A DNA stretch of 42,533 nucleotides from Armatimonadota bacterium (GCA_020846535.1 JADLDR010000083.1:1-42533); one strand, 5' to 3'; shown: positions 8,823-17,160, numbered from the stretch's first letter. The notes: generated by a model from the sequence alone, not told the origin. Numbers and translations are program-made.

Positions 8823-8850
8823 TAAAGTTTTCAGGTAAATTTACCGATAA
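8823..8850 (+). promoter_or_regulatory. Sigma-28-type promoter of the DivIVA-like gene
   Basis: TAAAGTTT begins at 8823 and ACCGATAA lies at 8843-8850. The interval between TAAA and the -10 box is 16 bases, identical to the flagellin promoter. TAAAGTTT is the full -35 consensus for flagellar sigma factors, and the -10 has one mismatch. It lies 73 bases before the DivIVA-like ATG. Confidence 0.75.
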
Positions 8851-8923
8851 TCAATTATAGAAGAATACGCCTGTCGTTCAGGCCCGAACTCGACATTTTC
8901 TTTCAACGAAGGTGGAGAAAATC

Positions 8924-9511
8924 ATGAAACCGAAAGTGCAGGAAATCGTAATGGGTGCCCGGAGCTTCGAGATAACCCGGCAGGGCTACAATACCGTTCA
9001 GGTCGAAGAGTTTCTCGCCGAGGCCCGCGAAGACCTTTACACCCTGGAAGCCGAAAACCACAAGCTGCGGGAGACCGCCCAGGGCTTCCAGGAGGATATG
9101 GAACGATACCGCGAGCGCGAATACGCCATCGGCCAGGCCCTGGTGATGGCCCACAAGAACGCCGAAGATATCGTCAACGACGCCAAGCAAAAGGCGGCGT
9201 GCCTGCTGACTGAAGCCCAGTCCGGATTGCAGGCTCAGGTGGACACCCTGCGCCAGGAGGCCGGGTTGCTGGAAAGTCAGGTGGACGCTCTTCGCCAGGA
9301 ATACAGGGCCGTCCAGGAGAAACACGCTGCCGCGCTCGGAGAGCATATCCGCATTTTCGAATCCGTTCTGACCTCATTGAAAACCGAGCAGGACGCCTAT
9401 CTGTCCGAGGCGCAGGCGCTTCCCGAACCGGAAATCCCGATGCCGGAAGACGCTTTCTCCCCGGCGGGTGACTCTCCCCTCGATCACGATTTCGAAACCC
9501 AGGCGGCATAG
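8924..9511 (+). CDS. DivIVA-domain coiled-coil protein
   Basis: A 195-residue, coiled-coil cytoplasmic protein. The N-terminal part (about 10-60) has the DivIVA pattern: a short turn (ARSFEITRQGYNTVQVEEFL) followed by a long heptad helix. A second coiled coil spans about 85-165, and the tail is acidic and proline-rich. DivIVA proteins bind curved membrane at poles or septa and recruit partners for division, growth or polar organelles. The ATG at 8924 has AAGGTGGAG in front; a GTG at 8912 is in frame but overlaps that site. Transcription from a sigma-28-type promoter suggests a link with flagella, for example marking the pole, which is inference. Confidence 0.75.
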   Translation: MKPKVQEIVMGARSFEITRQGYNTVQVEEFLAEAREDLYTLEAENHKLRETAQGFQEDMERYREREYAIGQALVMAHKNAEDIVNDAKQKAACLLTEAQSGLQAQVDTLRQEAGLLESQVDALRQEYRAVQEKHAAALGEHIRIFESVLTSLKTEQDAYLSEAQALPEPEIPMPEDAFSPAGDSPLDHDFETQAA

Positions 9512-9570
9512 AGGGTTTTAAAAGAGTAAGTCTCAGTACTAGATATCACCCAAATTGCTCTACCATATAT

Positions 9571-9846
9571 GTAGGGGCGCGGTGGGTTGCGCCCCATGTG
9601 TATCCAGATAAGGCTGTCTGTCCCGCGGGGGCGGGGTTGGGGACTTTGATAGACCGTTCCCTAACCCCCCGGCCCCCTTCCCGAAACGGGCAGGGGGAGA
9701 GATGATCCCTCAAGCACCGCACACTCTGTCCCCCTTTCCCCGATTCGGGGAGAGGGGCCAGGGGAGAGCGGTCACCCCTCCCCCAGGAGCGGAGGATCTT
9801 TCCCCTTCTCTGGATCGCGATGGGGTGCGATGAATCGCGCCCCTAC
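9571..9846. mobile_element. MITE-like repeat element, copy A
   Basis: A 276-bp non-coding G/C-rich element bounded by inverted GTAGGGGCGCG (9571-9581 and 9836-9846). A second inverted pair lies inside (ATCCAGA and TCTGGAT). Two internal hairpins, around CCCGAAACGGG and CCCCGATTCGGGG, match those of copy B at 36774-37072. The end of the element overlaps the stop codon of the minus-strand gene that ends at 9843. No transposase is encoded, so any movement would need one acting in trans. The remaining bases between 9512 and 9570 hold nothing recognisable. Confidence 0.75.
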
Positions 9847-10814
9847 CGTTTCTTCTCCAACGCCTCTATCGCTTCCTCTTGCATCCGCTTCGCTCTCTTG
9901 ATCGCCTCCATCCCTATTTGGCAGGTTTCCGGATTGCTGTGGTTGCCCGGCCCGCCTTCCGTATAGCGAGGGAAAACGGCCAGAAAATCGCGGTAGGCGG
10001 CAGCTTCCTCCCTATAGGCCAGAGCCGCCGCCTGAAGCAAAGAGTTATTCGGCCCCGCAGCCTTTTCCGCCAAAAGGGCAGCCGCTGTTTCGCGTTTCTC
10101 CATCAGTAAGGCCGCGGTATCCGCGCCAGCGTACTGGGCGATGTCCCCGCTTTCCAGGGACTTGATCCAGTAGCCCAGTGCGCGTAAGCCCATCCGCGGG
10201 TCTTCACTCTGGCGGGCGTGGCGAACTGCGGATTGCAGGGCCAGCCGCCAGAGGGAGGCATCCTCCTCTAATCGGAATGGCGAGAACAGGCCGACCCAGA
10301 AATCGCCGTTCGACTGGCCCGGCGCGTCACAGCGCGTACGGAACTCCCCGGCAGCCGCGTGGAAGAGGGCGTATTCCCGTTTCGGGCGGTCATAACCCCG
10401 GATCAGGCTGTAGCCATAAGCGGACAGGCCGCGCATCGCCTGTCGGGAACTCATCATCCGCCATCCTATAGCCGGTATCCCCTGTTCGATAGAGGCGCAG
10501 ACCGCTTCCCAGGCCGCCTCCTGTGTCACCTCGATATCGCCTGACACGCTCTCCGCTGTGAACGCCCGGAATGCGAATCCCAGCCTTTGGAATAAATCGC
10601 CCAGCTTATTCGGGCGCAGGGCATCGCTGTGCCCGGTCTCCAGGCGCGGAGCAACATCGGTGCGGAAGAGGTCGCCGGTGAGGGTACGGGTGAAAGCAAG
10701 CGTCCAGCCGGTTTTTAGGGTGCGAAACAGGGGATGCAGGGCCAGCGAAAGGGTGTTTCCCTTGAGGCCGCCTCCGGTTTCGACAGGCAGTGTTTTTTCG
10801 GTCTCGGCAGTCAT
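9843..10814 (-). CDS. BtrH_N/C39-like protein of unknown function
   Basis: A 323-residue soluble protein without signal peptide or membrane segments. The pattern of its first two thirds (TLAFTRTLTGDLFRT, later SIEQGIPAIGW, then YGYSLIRGYD and REYALF) resembles proteins with the papain-like fold of butirosin biosynthesis BtrH or C39 peptidases. No catalytic Cys-His pair is evident, so it is probably not a protease. The C-terminal third (about 210-323) is helical and alanine/glutamate-rich, including EEAAAYRDF. The start at 10814 has AGGGAG upstream. It is monocistronic, flanked by the repeat element and a divergent ABC operon. Fold assignment is tentative and no substrate can be proposed. Confidence 0.5.
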   Translation of the reverse strand: MTAETEKTLPVETGGGLKGNTLSLALHPLFRTLKTGWTLAFTRTLTGDLFRTDVAPRLETGHSDALRPNKLGDLFQRLGFAFRAFTAESVSGDIEVTQEAAWEAVCASIEQGIPAIGWRMMSSRQAMRGLSAYGYSLIRGYDRPKREYALFHAAAGEFRTRCDAPGQSNGDFWVGLFSPFRLEEDASLWRLALQSAVRHARQSEDPRMGLRALGYWIKSLESGDIAQYAGADTAALLMEKRETAAALLAEKAAGPNNSLLQAAALAYREEAAAYRDFLAVFPRYTEGGPGNHSNPETCQIGMEAIKRAKRMQEEAIEALEKKR

Positions 10815-10936
10815 GATATCTCCCTAGAATATGGACATCACGCTCTCTTTCCGGTTCAACGATACGGCCGATAACGCGATTCAGGGGCCTTCCGGATGGT
10901 CGGAGGCTTCGTCAAGGCAACGTCACATTAATTTCA

Positions 10937-10966
10937 TTGACAAAGGCTGTCTGTTCTGAGTATACT
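10937..10966 (+). promoter_or_regulatory. Sigma-70-type promoter of the ABC exporter operon
   Basis: TTGACA (10937-10942) and TATACT (10961-10966) are spaced 18 bases apart, about 107 bases before the first gene. The leader of about 100 bases shows no clear riboswitch or terminator fold. Confidence 0.8.
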
Positions 10967-11072
10967 TGAACCAGATATTTAATGTAGTCCCCCTAGTTTT
11001 ATTTCTCCTAATGTGAGCAGTGGGGGAGACCGTCCGACGGCCTCCTTTCAAAAATGCAGGAGGTGTAATTGC

Positions 11073-11999
11073 ATGGCTGTTGCCATTCACATTGAGGGGC
11101 TGACCAAAGTTTTCGAGGTCGGGAAAAGTCAGGTCACCGCAGTCGACCATCTGAGCCTGGACGTGGATGAGGGCGAGATTTTCGGGTTCCTGGGGCCGAA
11201 CGGAGCCGGAAAGACCACCACCATCAAGATGCTGCTGGGCCTCATCTTTCCGACCGCAGGAAGCGCCACCATTTTAGGTAAGGACATCGGCGATATCCAG
11301 GTCAAGCGGGAGATCAGCTACCTTCCGGAAAGCCCCTATTTCTACGACCATCTGACAGGTCGCGAGCTGCTGGATTTCTACGGACGTTTGTTCGGGCTGT
11401 CGGCCCAGGTATTGAAACAGAGAACCGACGAACTGCTCGAACTGGTGGGTCTGGCCGATGCGGGCGGAAAGTCCCTGCGCCAATACTCCAAGGGAATGAT
11501 GCAGCGCATCGGGATCGCCCAGGCGCTGGTCAATGACCCCAAGATCCTCTTCCTGGATGAGCCGACCTCCGGGCTGGACGCCATCGCCCGCATCGAGGTG
11601 CGGCGGATCATCCAGCGGCTGAAGGAGCAGGGGGGCAAGACGGTCTTCCTCAGCTCCCACCAACTGCTGGAGGTGGAGCTTGTCTGCGACCGGGTTTCTA
11701 TCATGAACCGGGGCAAACTGGTGCGCGTGGGGAATGTCGAGCAACTGCTGGTGGGCAGCGATATGGAGATCATCGGGGAAGGCATCCCTGAAGAAGGGCT
11801 GGCCCGGATTCGCACCCTGATTCCCGATGCCCGCACGCAGAACGGGCGGCTGACCGCCGTCCACAGCGATGAGGAGATCATCGGGCAGATCATCGATATC
11901 ATCCGCGCCCACAAAGGGCACATCATTTCCCTGACGCCCCAGCGCCGGACGCTGGAGGATCTCTTCGTTCAGACCTTCAAGGAGGAGGTTAGAGCATGA
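11073..11999 (+). CDS. ABC transporter ATP-binding protein (ABC-2 exporter type)
   Basis: Cytoplasmic ATPase of 308 residues that would power the permease encoded next. Walker A GPNGAGKTT lies at about 46-54, the signature is YSKGMMQRI (a variant of LSGGQ typical of exporter ATPases), Walker B is ILFLDEPTSGLD, and the switch histidine is in LSSHQLLEVE. The extra C-terminal domain (about 225-308) is the kind found in multidrug/bacitracin-type (CcmA/DrrA-like) subunits. The frame is open from 11013, but the ATG at 11073 follows AGGAGGTG. The stop overlaps the permease start (ATGA), so they form a translationally coupled pair. The substrate is unknown. Confidence 0.92.
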   Translation: MAVAIHIEGLTKVFEVGKSQVTAVDHLSLDVDEGEIFGFLGPNGAGKTTTIKMLLGLIFPTAGSATILGKDIGDIQVKREISYLPESPYFYDHLTGRELLDFYGRLFGLSAQVLKQRTDELLELVGLADAGGKSLRQYSKGMMQRIGIAQALVNDPKILFLDEPTSGLDAIARIEVRRIIQRLKEQGGKTVFLSSHQLLEVELVCDRVSIMNRGKLVRVGNVEQLLVGSDMEIIGEGIPEEGLARIRTLIPDARTQNGRLTAVHSDEEIIGQIIDIIRAHKGHIISLTPQRRTLEDLFVQTFKEEVRA

Positions 12000-12784
12000 A
12001 TGCCTGGGTGATTGCCAAAACGACCACCGGGGAAGCCCTTCGCAAGAAGGTACTCAACGTCTTTCTCCTGGTGGCGATGGTCATGATCGTGCTGTCCGTT
12101 GTGTTCGCCTTCTTCACGCCCAGAGAAGAGATTACCATCGTCCGCAGCATGTCCTTCGGGGCCATCGTGATCTTCGGGGTGCTGATCTCGGTCATTATGA
12201 GCATCAGCCTCATCCCCAACGAGATGGAAAAACGTACCATCTATACCCTCCTCGCCAAGCCGGTGAGAAGGTGGGAGTTCATTGTCGGCAAGTTTTTAGG
12301 GGCCGCAATGACGATCTTCATCAATGTCGCCCTGATGTGCGTGGTGTTCGTGATACTGGTCGCCATCAAGACCCATGCGATCCAGTGGGATATCTTCCTG
12401 GGCGTCCTGCTGATCTATTTCGGGCTGATCCTGCTGGCCGCCATCGCCATCTTCTTTTCGGTGGTGCTGACGCCCAACATCAATGTGGCGCTGACGCTCT
12501 CCATCTATATCATCGGGAACCTGTCGGAGTATACGGCGGCAATGGCGCGGGGTGCCATCCACCGGGAGCAGAACCAGGTTCTGAGCTATTTCATCTGGGC
12601 CTTGCACTACATGGTTCCGAACTTCGGGAATTTCAACATTCAGCATGGGATCATCCACCCGGAGGTGGGGGTCGGGCTGGCGTTCGTGCTGCCCTATACG
12701 GCGAAGGTGATCATCTATGCTATCGCCTATATCGCTGTGCTGCTGCTGATCGCTATTTTGCTCTTTGACAAGCGGGAACTGTGA
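11996..12784 (+). CDS. ABC-2 type permease
   Basis: Integral membrane permease, 262 residues, with about six hydrophobic segments, for example VFLLVAMVMIVLSVVFAFF near the N-terminus and IIYAIAYIAVLLLIAILLF at the C-terminus. It belongs to the ABC-2 / NosY-like class, and the motif NEMEKRTIYTLLAKPVRRWEF is characteristic of that class (E-R-GT...L..PV.R.E...GK). It overlaps the ATPase gene and precedes a membrane TPR protein by 10 bases. Such pairs export lipids, peptides or drugs, or aid gliding or cell-surface assembly; nothing here fixes the cargo. Confidence 0.88.
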   Translation: MNAWVIAKTTTGEALRKKVLNVFLLVAMVMIVLSVVFAFFTPREEITIVRSMSFGAIVIFGVLISVIMSISLIPNEMEKRTIYTLLAKPVRRWEFIVGKFLGAAMTIFINVALMCVVFVILVAIKTHAIQWDIFLGVLLIYFGLILLAAIAIFFSVVLTPNINVALTLSIYIIGNLSEYTAAMARGAIHREQNQVLSYFIWALHYMVPNFGNFNIQHGIIHPEVGVGLAFVLPYTAKVIIYAIAYIAVLLLIAILLFDKREL

Positions 12785-12794
12785 GGAGGAACTC

Positions 12795-13976
12795 ATGTCC
12801 ACTTTGAGTCCGGGTCAGAAAACGACGATAGCCGTCGTCCTGATCTGCCTCGTCCTGCTCGTGGTAGGAATGCAGTATATGATCGACCCGGCCCGCCCGA
12901 CCTTCCGCGGGGGCGGCGGCGTGCCGAGTGTGAGCGAGATTTCGGTCGGCCTCCTGGGAGCCGTCCTTTCGGGGTTCCGCGAGGTGGTGGCCGGCCTGCT
13001 GTGGGTCAAAACGGACGACTATTTCCACGAGGGCAAGTATTCCGCCATGGTGCCCCTCTGCTATATCATCGTCTTCCTGGATCCGCATCAGATCGATGTG
13101 TTCTCTACCGGAGCCTGGCATTTCGCCTATAACTTTACCGACAAAAACGAGCTATCCGACCGCCGCTTTATCCCCACCGCCGTTTCGTTCCTGGAGCGAG
13201 GGGTGACGGCCAATCCGAAGGTCTACGACCTCTATGCCGAACTCGGCTGGATGTACCTGGACAAGATCAAAAATTACCAGAAGGCCGTCGAGTGGTTTGA
13301 GAAGGCCCGGCAAATCCCCGACCACCCTGCCCATGTGGACAGGAACCTGGCCCACGCCTATGAAAAAGCAGGAAATGTCGATAAGGCTGTGGAAGTGTGG
13401 AAAGAGGTAGTCGCAGAGGCCAAGAGAAAGTTCGACACAGATCCGAAAAATTACGCCCTGGGAGTCGACTACGGGGTTTCCAAACACAACCTGGATATCA
13501 CGCTGGCCCGCCAGGTCATGCGAAAAGATCTGTGGAAAAAACCCAAGCAGGCCAACTTGCAGGTGAGGTGGAAGAAGCTTAAGCCCAGGGTGCTTCTGGT
13601 GGAAGGCAAGATCAACCTGCCTCCGGCTACCCGCCTGGACGTGATCCTCAAAGACAAAAACTATGACGAGGAACTCCAGAAGTCCTTCGCCTGGCGGATC
13701 GATAACTCCACCATGTATTTCAACAGCGTCCAGATCCGGGAGGACGGAACCTTCTCTGTGAGGGTGGATATGGACGCCAATCCCCAGATCTACCGGCTGC
13801 AAAGCGAGGAATATGAACTGCAAGTGATCTTCAACACCCGGGCCGCCGCTGTGCAGGTGCAGGATCTCACCGGTTGGAACGGGGAAGGGTTTGTGGATCC
13901 GAAATATCAGGACGACAGCCTGGGATACCGGCGTCTGGTTTTCCGCACGACTTTGAAGAAAAGCGATATCGTTTAA
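12795..13976 (+). CDS. Membrane-anchored TPR protein linked to the ABC exporter
   Basis: A 393-residue protein with one N-terminal membrane anchor (IAVVLICLVLLVVGMQYMI, about 11-29). A region around residues 45-125 follows (LLGAVLSGFREVVAGLLWVK, then DDYFHEGKY). Tetratricopeptide-like repeats at about 135-205 include YDLYAELGWMY and NLAHAYEKAGNVDKAVEVW. The C-terminal part (about 265-393) looks beta-rich and has no clear family. ATG 12795 is preceded by GAGGAGG; the earlier in-frame ATG at 12765 lies inside the permease gene. Position third in the operon suggests it is an accessory of the transporter, perhaps a scaffold. Function is inferred from context only. Confidence 0.7.
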   Translation: MSTLSPGQKTTIAVVLICLVLLVVGMQYMIDPARPTFRGGGGVPSVSEISVGLLGAVLSGFREVVAGLLWVKTDDYFHEGKYSAMVPLCYIIVFLDPHQIDVFSTGAWHFAYNFTDKNELSDRRFIPTAVSFLERGVTANPKVYDLYAELGWMYLDKIKNYQKAVEWFEKARQIPDHPAHVDRNLAHAYEKAGNVDKAVEVWKEVVAEAKRKFDTDPKNYALGVDYGVSKHNLDITLARQVMRKDLWKKPKQANLQVRWKKLKPRVLLVEGKINLPPATRLDVILKDKNYDEELQKSFAWRIDNSTMYFNSVQIREDGTFSVRVDMDANPQIYRLQSEEYELQVIFNTRAAAVQVQDLTGWNGEGFVDPKYQDDSLGYRRLVFRTTLKKSDIV

Positions 13977-13991
13977 CCTGTGTTTCAGTTT

Positions 13992-14261
13992 GATCGTGCT
14001 AGACGGGGAGCTAGCGGTGCCCTGCACCCGCAATCCGCTACAGCGGGGTTGAATTCCCGTCCGAGGTGCCGTTCTGTCGGGGTCTGGCCGGTATGCGCGG
14101 TGTTGATGGTTGGGACCTGTGCAGCGTGGAACCGGTGAACCCCGTCAGGTCCGGAAGGAAGCAGCGGTAAATCGTCTTTCGCGTGTGCCGCAGTCCACCT
14201 GGCCGGAGCGAGCGGTGCCGGTTTCGCCCGGGAGGGCGGTATCGACGGCGGGTGCACGATC
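13992..14261 (+). ncRNA. ffs: Signal recognition particle RNA, large bacterial form
   Basis: About 270 nt closed by GATCGTGC (13992-13999) pairing with GCACGATC (14254-14261). The S-domain core is conserved: GTCAGGTCCGGAAGGAAGCA around 14144-14163, with the GGAA tetraloop and the asymmetric Ffh-binding loop. The 5' part (about 14015-14075) can form an Alu-type domain, so this is the long form rather than the 4.5S form. With Ffh it delivers membrane and secreted proteins to the translocon. It lies immediately before dnaX, the same arrangement as in Bacillus. Ends are set from the closing helix and could be off by a few bases. Confidence 0.9.
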
Positions 14262-14374
14262 AAAATCATCTGCTGAGTCCAGGAGTCCGCAACACCTTCA
14301 GAAGGGAGCGGGAGGAAAATCCACCGCCCGGTTCCCTCTCCCAGAGGGCGGACCCCTGGACTCTTCAATGCATT

Positions 14375-16168
14375 ATGAGCTACCTGACCCTATATCGCAA
14401 ATACCGGTCCCAGACTTTCGATGAGGTGCTGGGACAGGATCATGTGGTTCGCACCCTCCGGAACGCCATCCAGCAGGGGCGAATCGCCCACGCCTACCTG
14501 TTCTGCGGCACCCGGGGAACAGGCAAAACCACCACCGCCCGCCTGCTGGCAAAGGCCCTGAACTGCGAGCAGGGGCCGACCCTCACCCCCTGCAACGAGT
14601 GCGAGATGTGCCGGAAAATCGCCGGCGGCACGGCGGTCGATGTGGCGGAGATCGACGCCGCCTCCAACCGCGGCATCGAACACATGCGGGACCTCCGCGA
14701 AAAAGTCAAACTGGCCCCGATGGAGGGTCGGTACAAGATATATATCATCGATGAGGCCCACCAGCTTACCGGAGACGCCAAAGACGCCTTCCTGAAGACC
14801 CTGGAAGAGCCGCCCGCCCACGTCATTTTTATCCTCGCCACCACCGAAGCCCACGCCATGCCGATCACCATCCTCTCGCGCTGCCAGAGGTTCGATTTTC
14901 ACCGGGGAACCACGGCGGAGATCGGGGATCTGCTGCGCCGCGTGGTGCAGGAGGAGGGCCGGGAGATCGAGGATGCGGCGGTCAACCTCGTCGCCCGCAA
15001 TGCGGGCGGTTCATGGCGCGATTCTCTCAGTCTGCTGGAACAAATCCTGGCCTATGGTGATAAGAAGATTACGGTGGACGATGTGGCCGGGGTGCTGGGG
15101 ACGGTGGACCAGGAAGTTCTCTTCAAGGCCGCCGATGTCATTGCCGGCGGGAAGCCTTCCGAGGCGTTCGGGACGGTGGCCGATCTGCTGATGGAAGGGA
15201 AAGACCTGCGCCAGCTTCTCGAAAGCCTGGCGCTCCATTTCCGGGATATTCTGGTGCTGGCGGTCGGCGGGAGCGCGGAGCAACTGGCAGCCTCCTATGC
15301 CGATACCTTTGCCCGGATGGAGGCTCAGGCCGCCCGGTTCACCGTCCAGGGCGCTCAGGCCATCATTCAGACCTTTGCCGAAGCTGAACGGGAGATGCGC
15401 TTCAATGACCAGCACCGCCTGCTTTTCGAGATGGCGATGCTGAAGGCGATGCGCGAAGCCGGGTCAACGCATCTTCCTGCCGCCGCGCCTCAACTGGAAA
15501 CGTGCCCGGCCCGCGAACCGGAGACCCGAGAGACGCCGCACGCGCGGCCTGCCCATATGTCGGCGGAGAAACCCGCTGCCGACGCGGGCAGCCGCACCGA
15601 GCGGGCGGCCCCGACCCAATCCGAGCCTGTTCGTCCGAAAGAGCCGGAGCCTGCCCCAGCGTCGGAAGCGGCCCCGGTTGGCGCGCTCTCGGTTTCACTG
15701 GATCAGGTGCGGCGGGTGTGGAATACCGTGCTGGAACTGGTCAAAAAGCAAAAGGGCCCGAATCTCTCGGCCTGTCTGCGTGAAGGCCAACTTATCAGGA
15801 TCGAGGACTGCACCCTGGTAGTCGCTTTCCCTTATCCTTTCCACAAGGCGAGGGTGGAGGAGCCGAATAACCGGCGGGTGATCGAGGAGGTCTTACGTAG
15901 CGCCCTGTCCAGCGTCCCTTTAAGGCTCCGGTGCGAACTCAAGGACGACAGCGAGGGTGGGGGAGGCGGCAGAGGGACAGGCAAGCCCGCGCCGCCGCAG
16001 GACAGCCCCCGTTCGAGCGATCCCCTTCCCGGTCTGACGGAGACGCCCCGGCAGATCGTCATGGCGGTCCCGGATGAAGCGCCGCCGGAAAACCGGGCGG
16101 GTGAAGACGATACATTGAAGGACGTTCTGACCCTGTTCAACGGCAAGATCGTCCAGGACGGCTCTTAA
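14375..16168 (+). CDS. dnaX: DNA polymerase III subunits gamma/tau
   Basis: Clamp-loader ATPase of the replicative polymerase, 597 residues. It begins MSYLTLYRKYRSQTFDEVLG, the usual DnaX start. Walker A GTRGTGKTT is at about 46-54, a four-cysteine zinc module (C-x8-C-x2-C-x2-C) at about 65-80, Walker B IYIIDEAH, and the SRC arginine-finger motif in LSRCQRFDF. Clamp-loader domain III ends near residue 370. A proline/alanine/glutamate-rich linker follows, then a C-terminal tau-like part. The frame is open from 14183, but that stretch overlaps the SRP RNA. I see no A-rich slippery heptamer like that of E. coli, so a frameshifted gamma form is not predicted. First protein gene of the dnaX-ybaB-recR operon. 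Confidence 0.95.
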   Translation: MSYLTLYRKYRSQTFDEVLGQDHVVRTLRNAIQQGRIAHAYLFCGTRGTGKTTTARLLAKALNCEQGPTLTPCNECEMCRKIAGGTAVDVAEIDAASNRGIEHMRDLREKVKLAPMEGRYKIYIIDEAHQLTGDAKDAFLKTLEEPPAHVIFILATTEAHAMPITILSRCQRFDFHRGTTAEIGDLLRRVVQEEGREIEDAAVNLVARNAGGSWRDSLSLLEQILAYGDKKITVDDVAGVLGTVDQEVLFKAADVIAGGKPSEAFGTVADLLMEGKDLRQLLESLALHFRDILVLAVGGSAEQLAASYADTFARMEAQAARFTVQGAQAIIQTFAEAEREMRFNDQHRLLFEMAMLKAMREAGSTHLPAAAPQLETCPAREPETRETPHARPAHMSAEKPAADAGSRTERAAPTQSEPVRPKEPEPAPASEAAPVGALSVSLDQVRRVWNTVLELVKKQKGPNLSACLREGQLIRIEDCTLVVAFPYPFHKARVEEPNNRRVIEEVLRSALSSVPLRLRCELKDDSEGGGGGRGTGKPAPPQDSPRSSDPLPGLTETPRQIVMAVPDEAPPENRAGEDDTLKDVLTLFNGKIVQDGS

Positions 16169-16182
16169 GGAAAGGAACTTTT

Positions 16183-16530
16183 ATGTCCAAGCAATTCGGA
16201 GGAATGGGCGGCCTGAATCAGTTGATGAAACAGGCCCAAAAAGCCGCCGAGCAGATTCAGAAGATCCAGGATCAACTGGCAGAGGAGCGCATCGAAGCCA
16301 GCTCCGGGGGCGGCATGGTGACGGCTGTGGTGACCGGAGACGGCCACCTGATGGAAATCCGCATCTCTCCCGATGCGGTCGACCCGGACGATGTGGAAAT
16401 GCTGCAAGACCTGGTGGTCACTGCCGTCAGGGAAGGGCTGGAGCAGTCGGAAAAGCTCCGCGAATCGCGCCTCAAATCGGTCACCGGGGGGATGGGGCTG
16501 CCGGGAATGAACATGCCGGGGCTGTTCTAA
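16183..16530 (+). CDS. ybaB: YbaB/EbfC nucleoid-associated protein
   Basis: A 115-residue DNA-binding protein of the YbaB/EbfC family, dimeric in known cases. Family marks are GGLNQLMKQAQKAAEQIQKIQ at the start, then the segment running from EASSGGGMVTAVVTGDG to EIRISPDAV, and the glycine/methionine-rich tail MGLPGMNMPGLF. It follows dnaX by 14 bases after AAGGAA and directly abuts recR (TAA then ATG). The dnaX-ybaB-recR order is widely conserved. The exact role is unsettled; nucleoid organisation and recombination have been proposed. Confidence 0.94.
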   Translation: MSKQFGGMGGLNQLMKQAQKAAEQIQKIQDQLAEERIEASSGGGMVTAVVTGDGHLMEIRISPDAVDPDDVEMLQDLVVTAVREGLEQSEKLRESRLKSVTGGMGLPGMNMPGLF

Positions 16531-17127
16531 ATGTATTATGCGAAGCCTTTAGCCAGGCTGGTGGCGGAACTGGAAAAGCTGCCGGGGGTCGGGCCGAAGA
16601 CGGCTCAGCGGCTCGCCTTCTACCTTCTCAGAATTCCGAAGGAGGAGGCGAACGCGCTGGCCCAGGCCATCCAGGAGGTAAAGGACCGCATCTTCTTCTG
16701 CAAGGTCTGCTTCAATTTCACCGATCAGGATCTTTGCGAGATCTGCCGCGACAGCCGGCGCGACCGCTCCGTCATCTGCGTGGTGGCCGAGCCTCGGGAC
16801 ATGATCGCCATGGAGCGCACCAACGAATACAAGGGCCTCTACCATGTCCTCCAGGGCGTGATTTCCCCGATGGACGGCATCGCCCCGGAAATGCTGAAGA
16901 TCAAGGAGCTGCTGGCCCGGCTGCGCGAGGGTAAAGTCAAGGAGGTCATCATTGCCACCAACCCGACCGTGGAGGGAGACGCCACGGCCATGTACCTCTC
17001 TCAGCTCCTCAAGCCCCTGGGCCTGCGCGTCAGCCAGATCGCACACGGCGTACCCATCGGCGGCGACCTGGATTACGCGGACCAGGCGACCCTGATCAAT
17101 GCCCTGAAATGGCGGCGGCAGATGTGA
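16531..17127 (+). CDS. recR: Recombination mediator RecR
   Basis: RecR works with RecO/RecF to load RecA on gapped DNA. The 198-residue length is typical. The N-terminal helix-hairpin-helix is seen in LEKLPGVGPKTAQRLAFYLL, a C4 zinc finger in CKVC...CEIC (about 56-71), and the Toprim domain from SVICVVAEPRDMIAMERT through YKGLYHVLQG. The Walker-B-like and C-terminal parts (ATNPTVEGDATAMYL, SQIAHGVPIGGDLDYAD) are complete. Its ATG immediately follows the ybaB stop, so translation is coupled. Confidence 0.97.
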   Translation: MYYAKPLARLVAELEKLPGVGPKTAQRLAFYLLRIPKEEANALAQAIQEVKDRIFFCKVCFNFTDQDLCEICRDSRRDRSVICVVAEPRDMIAMERTNEYKGLYHVLQGVISPMDGIAPEMLKIKELLARLREGKVKEVIIATNPTVEGDATAMYLSQLLKPLGLRVSQIAHGVPIGGDLDYADQATLINALKWRRQM

Positions 17128-17160
17128 GTGAATAAGGGGTCATAACGCTGCTATCAAAGT

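Noticed and set aside
9600..9800. CRISPR array from the repeated G/C-rich units
   Set aside because: The repeats are hairpins and one short tandem duplication, without regular spacers.
10847..10874. GCCGATAA at 10867 as a sigma-28 promoter for the ABC operon
   Set aside because: No TAAA lies at the correct distance upstream, and a near-consensus sigma-70-type promoter is present at 10937.
15739..15755. Programmed frameshift site in dnaX
   Set aside because: The A-rich stretch (AAAAAGCAAAAGG) is not the A-AAA-AAG heptamer, and no downstream hairpin is evident.
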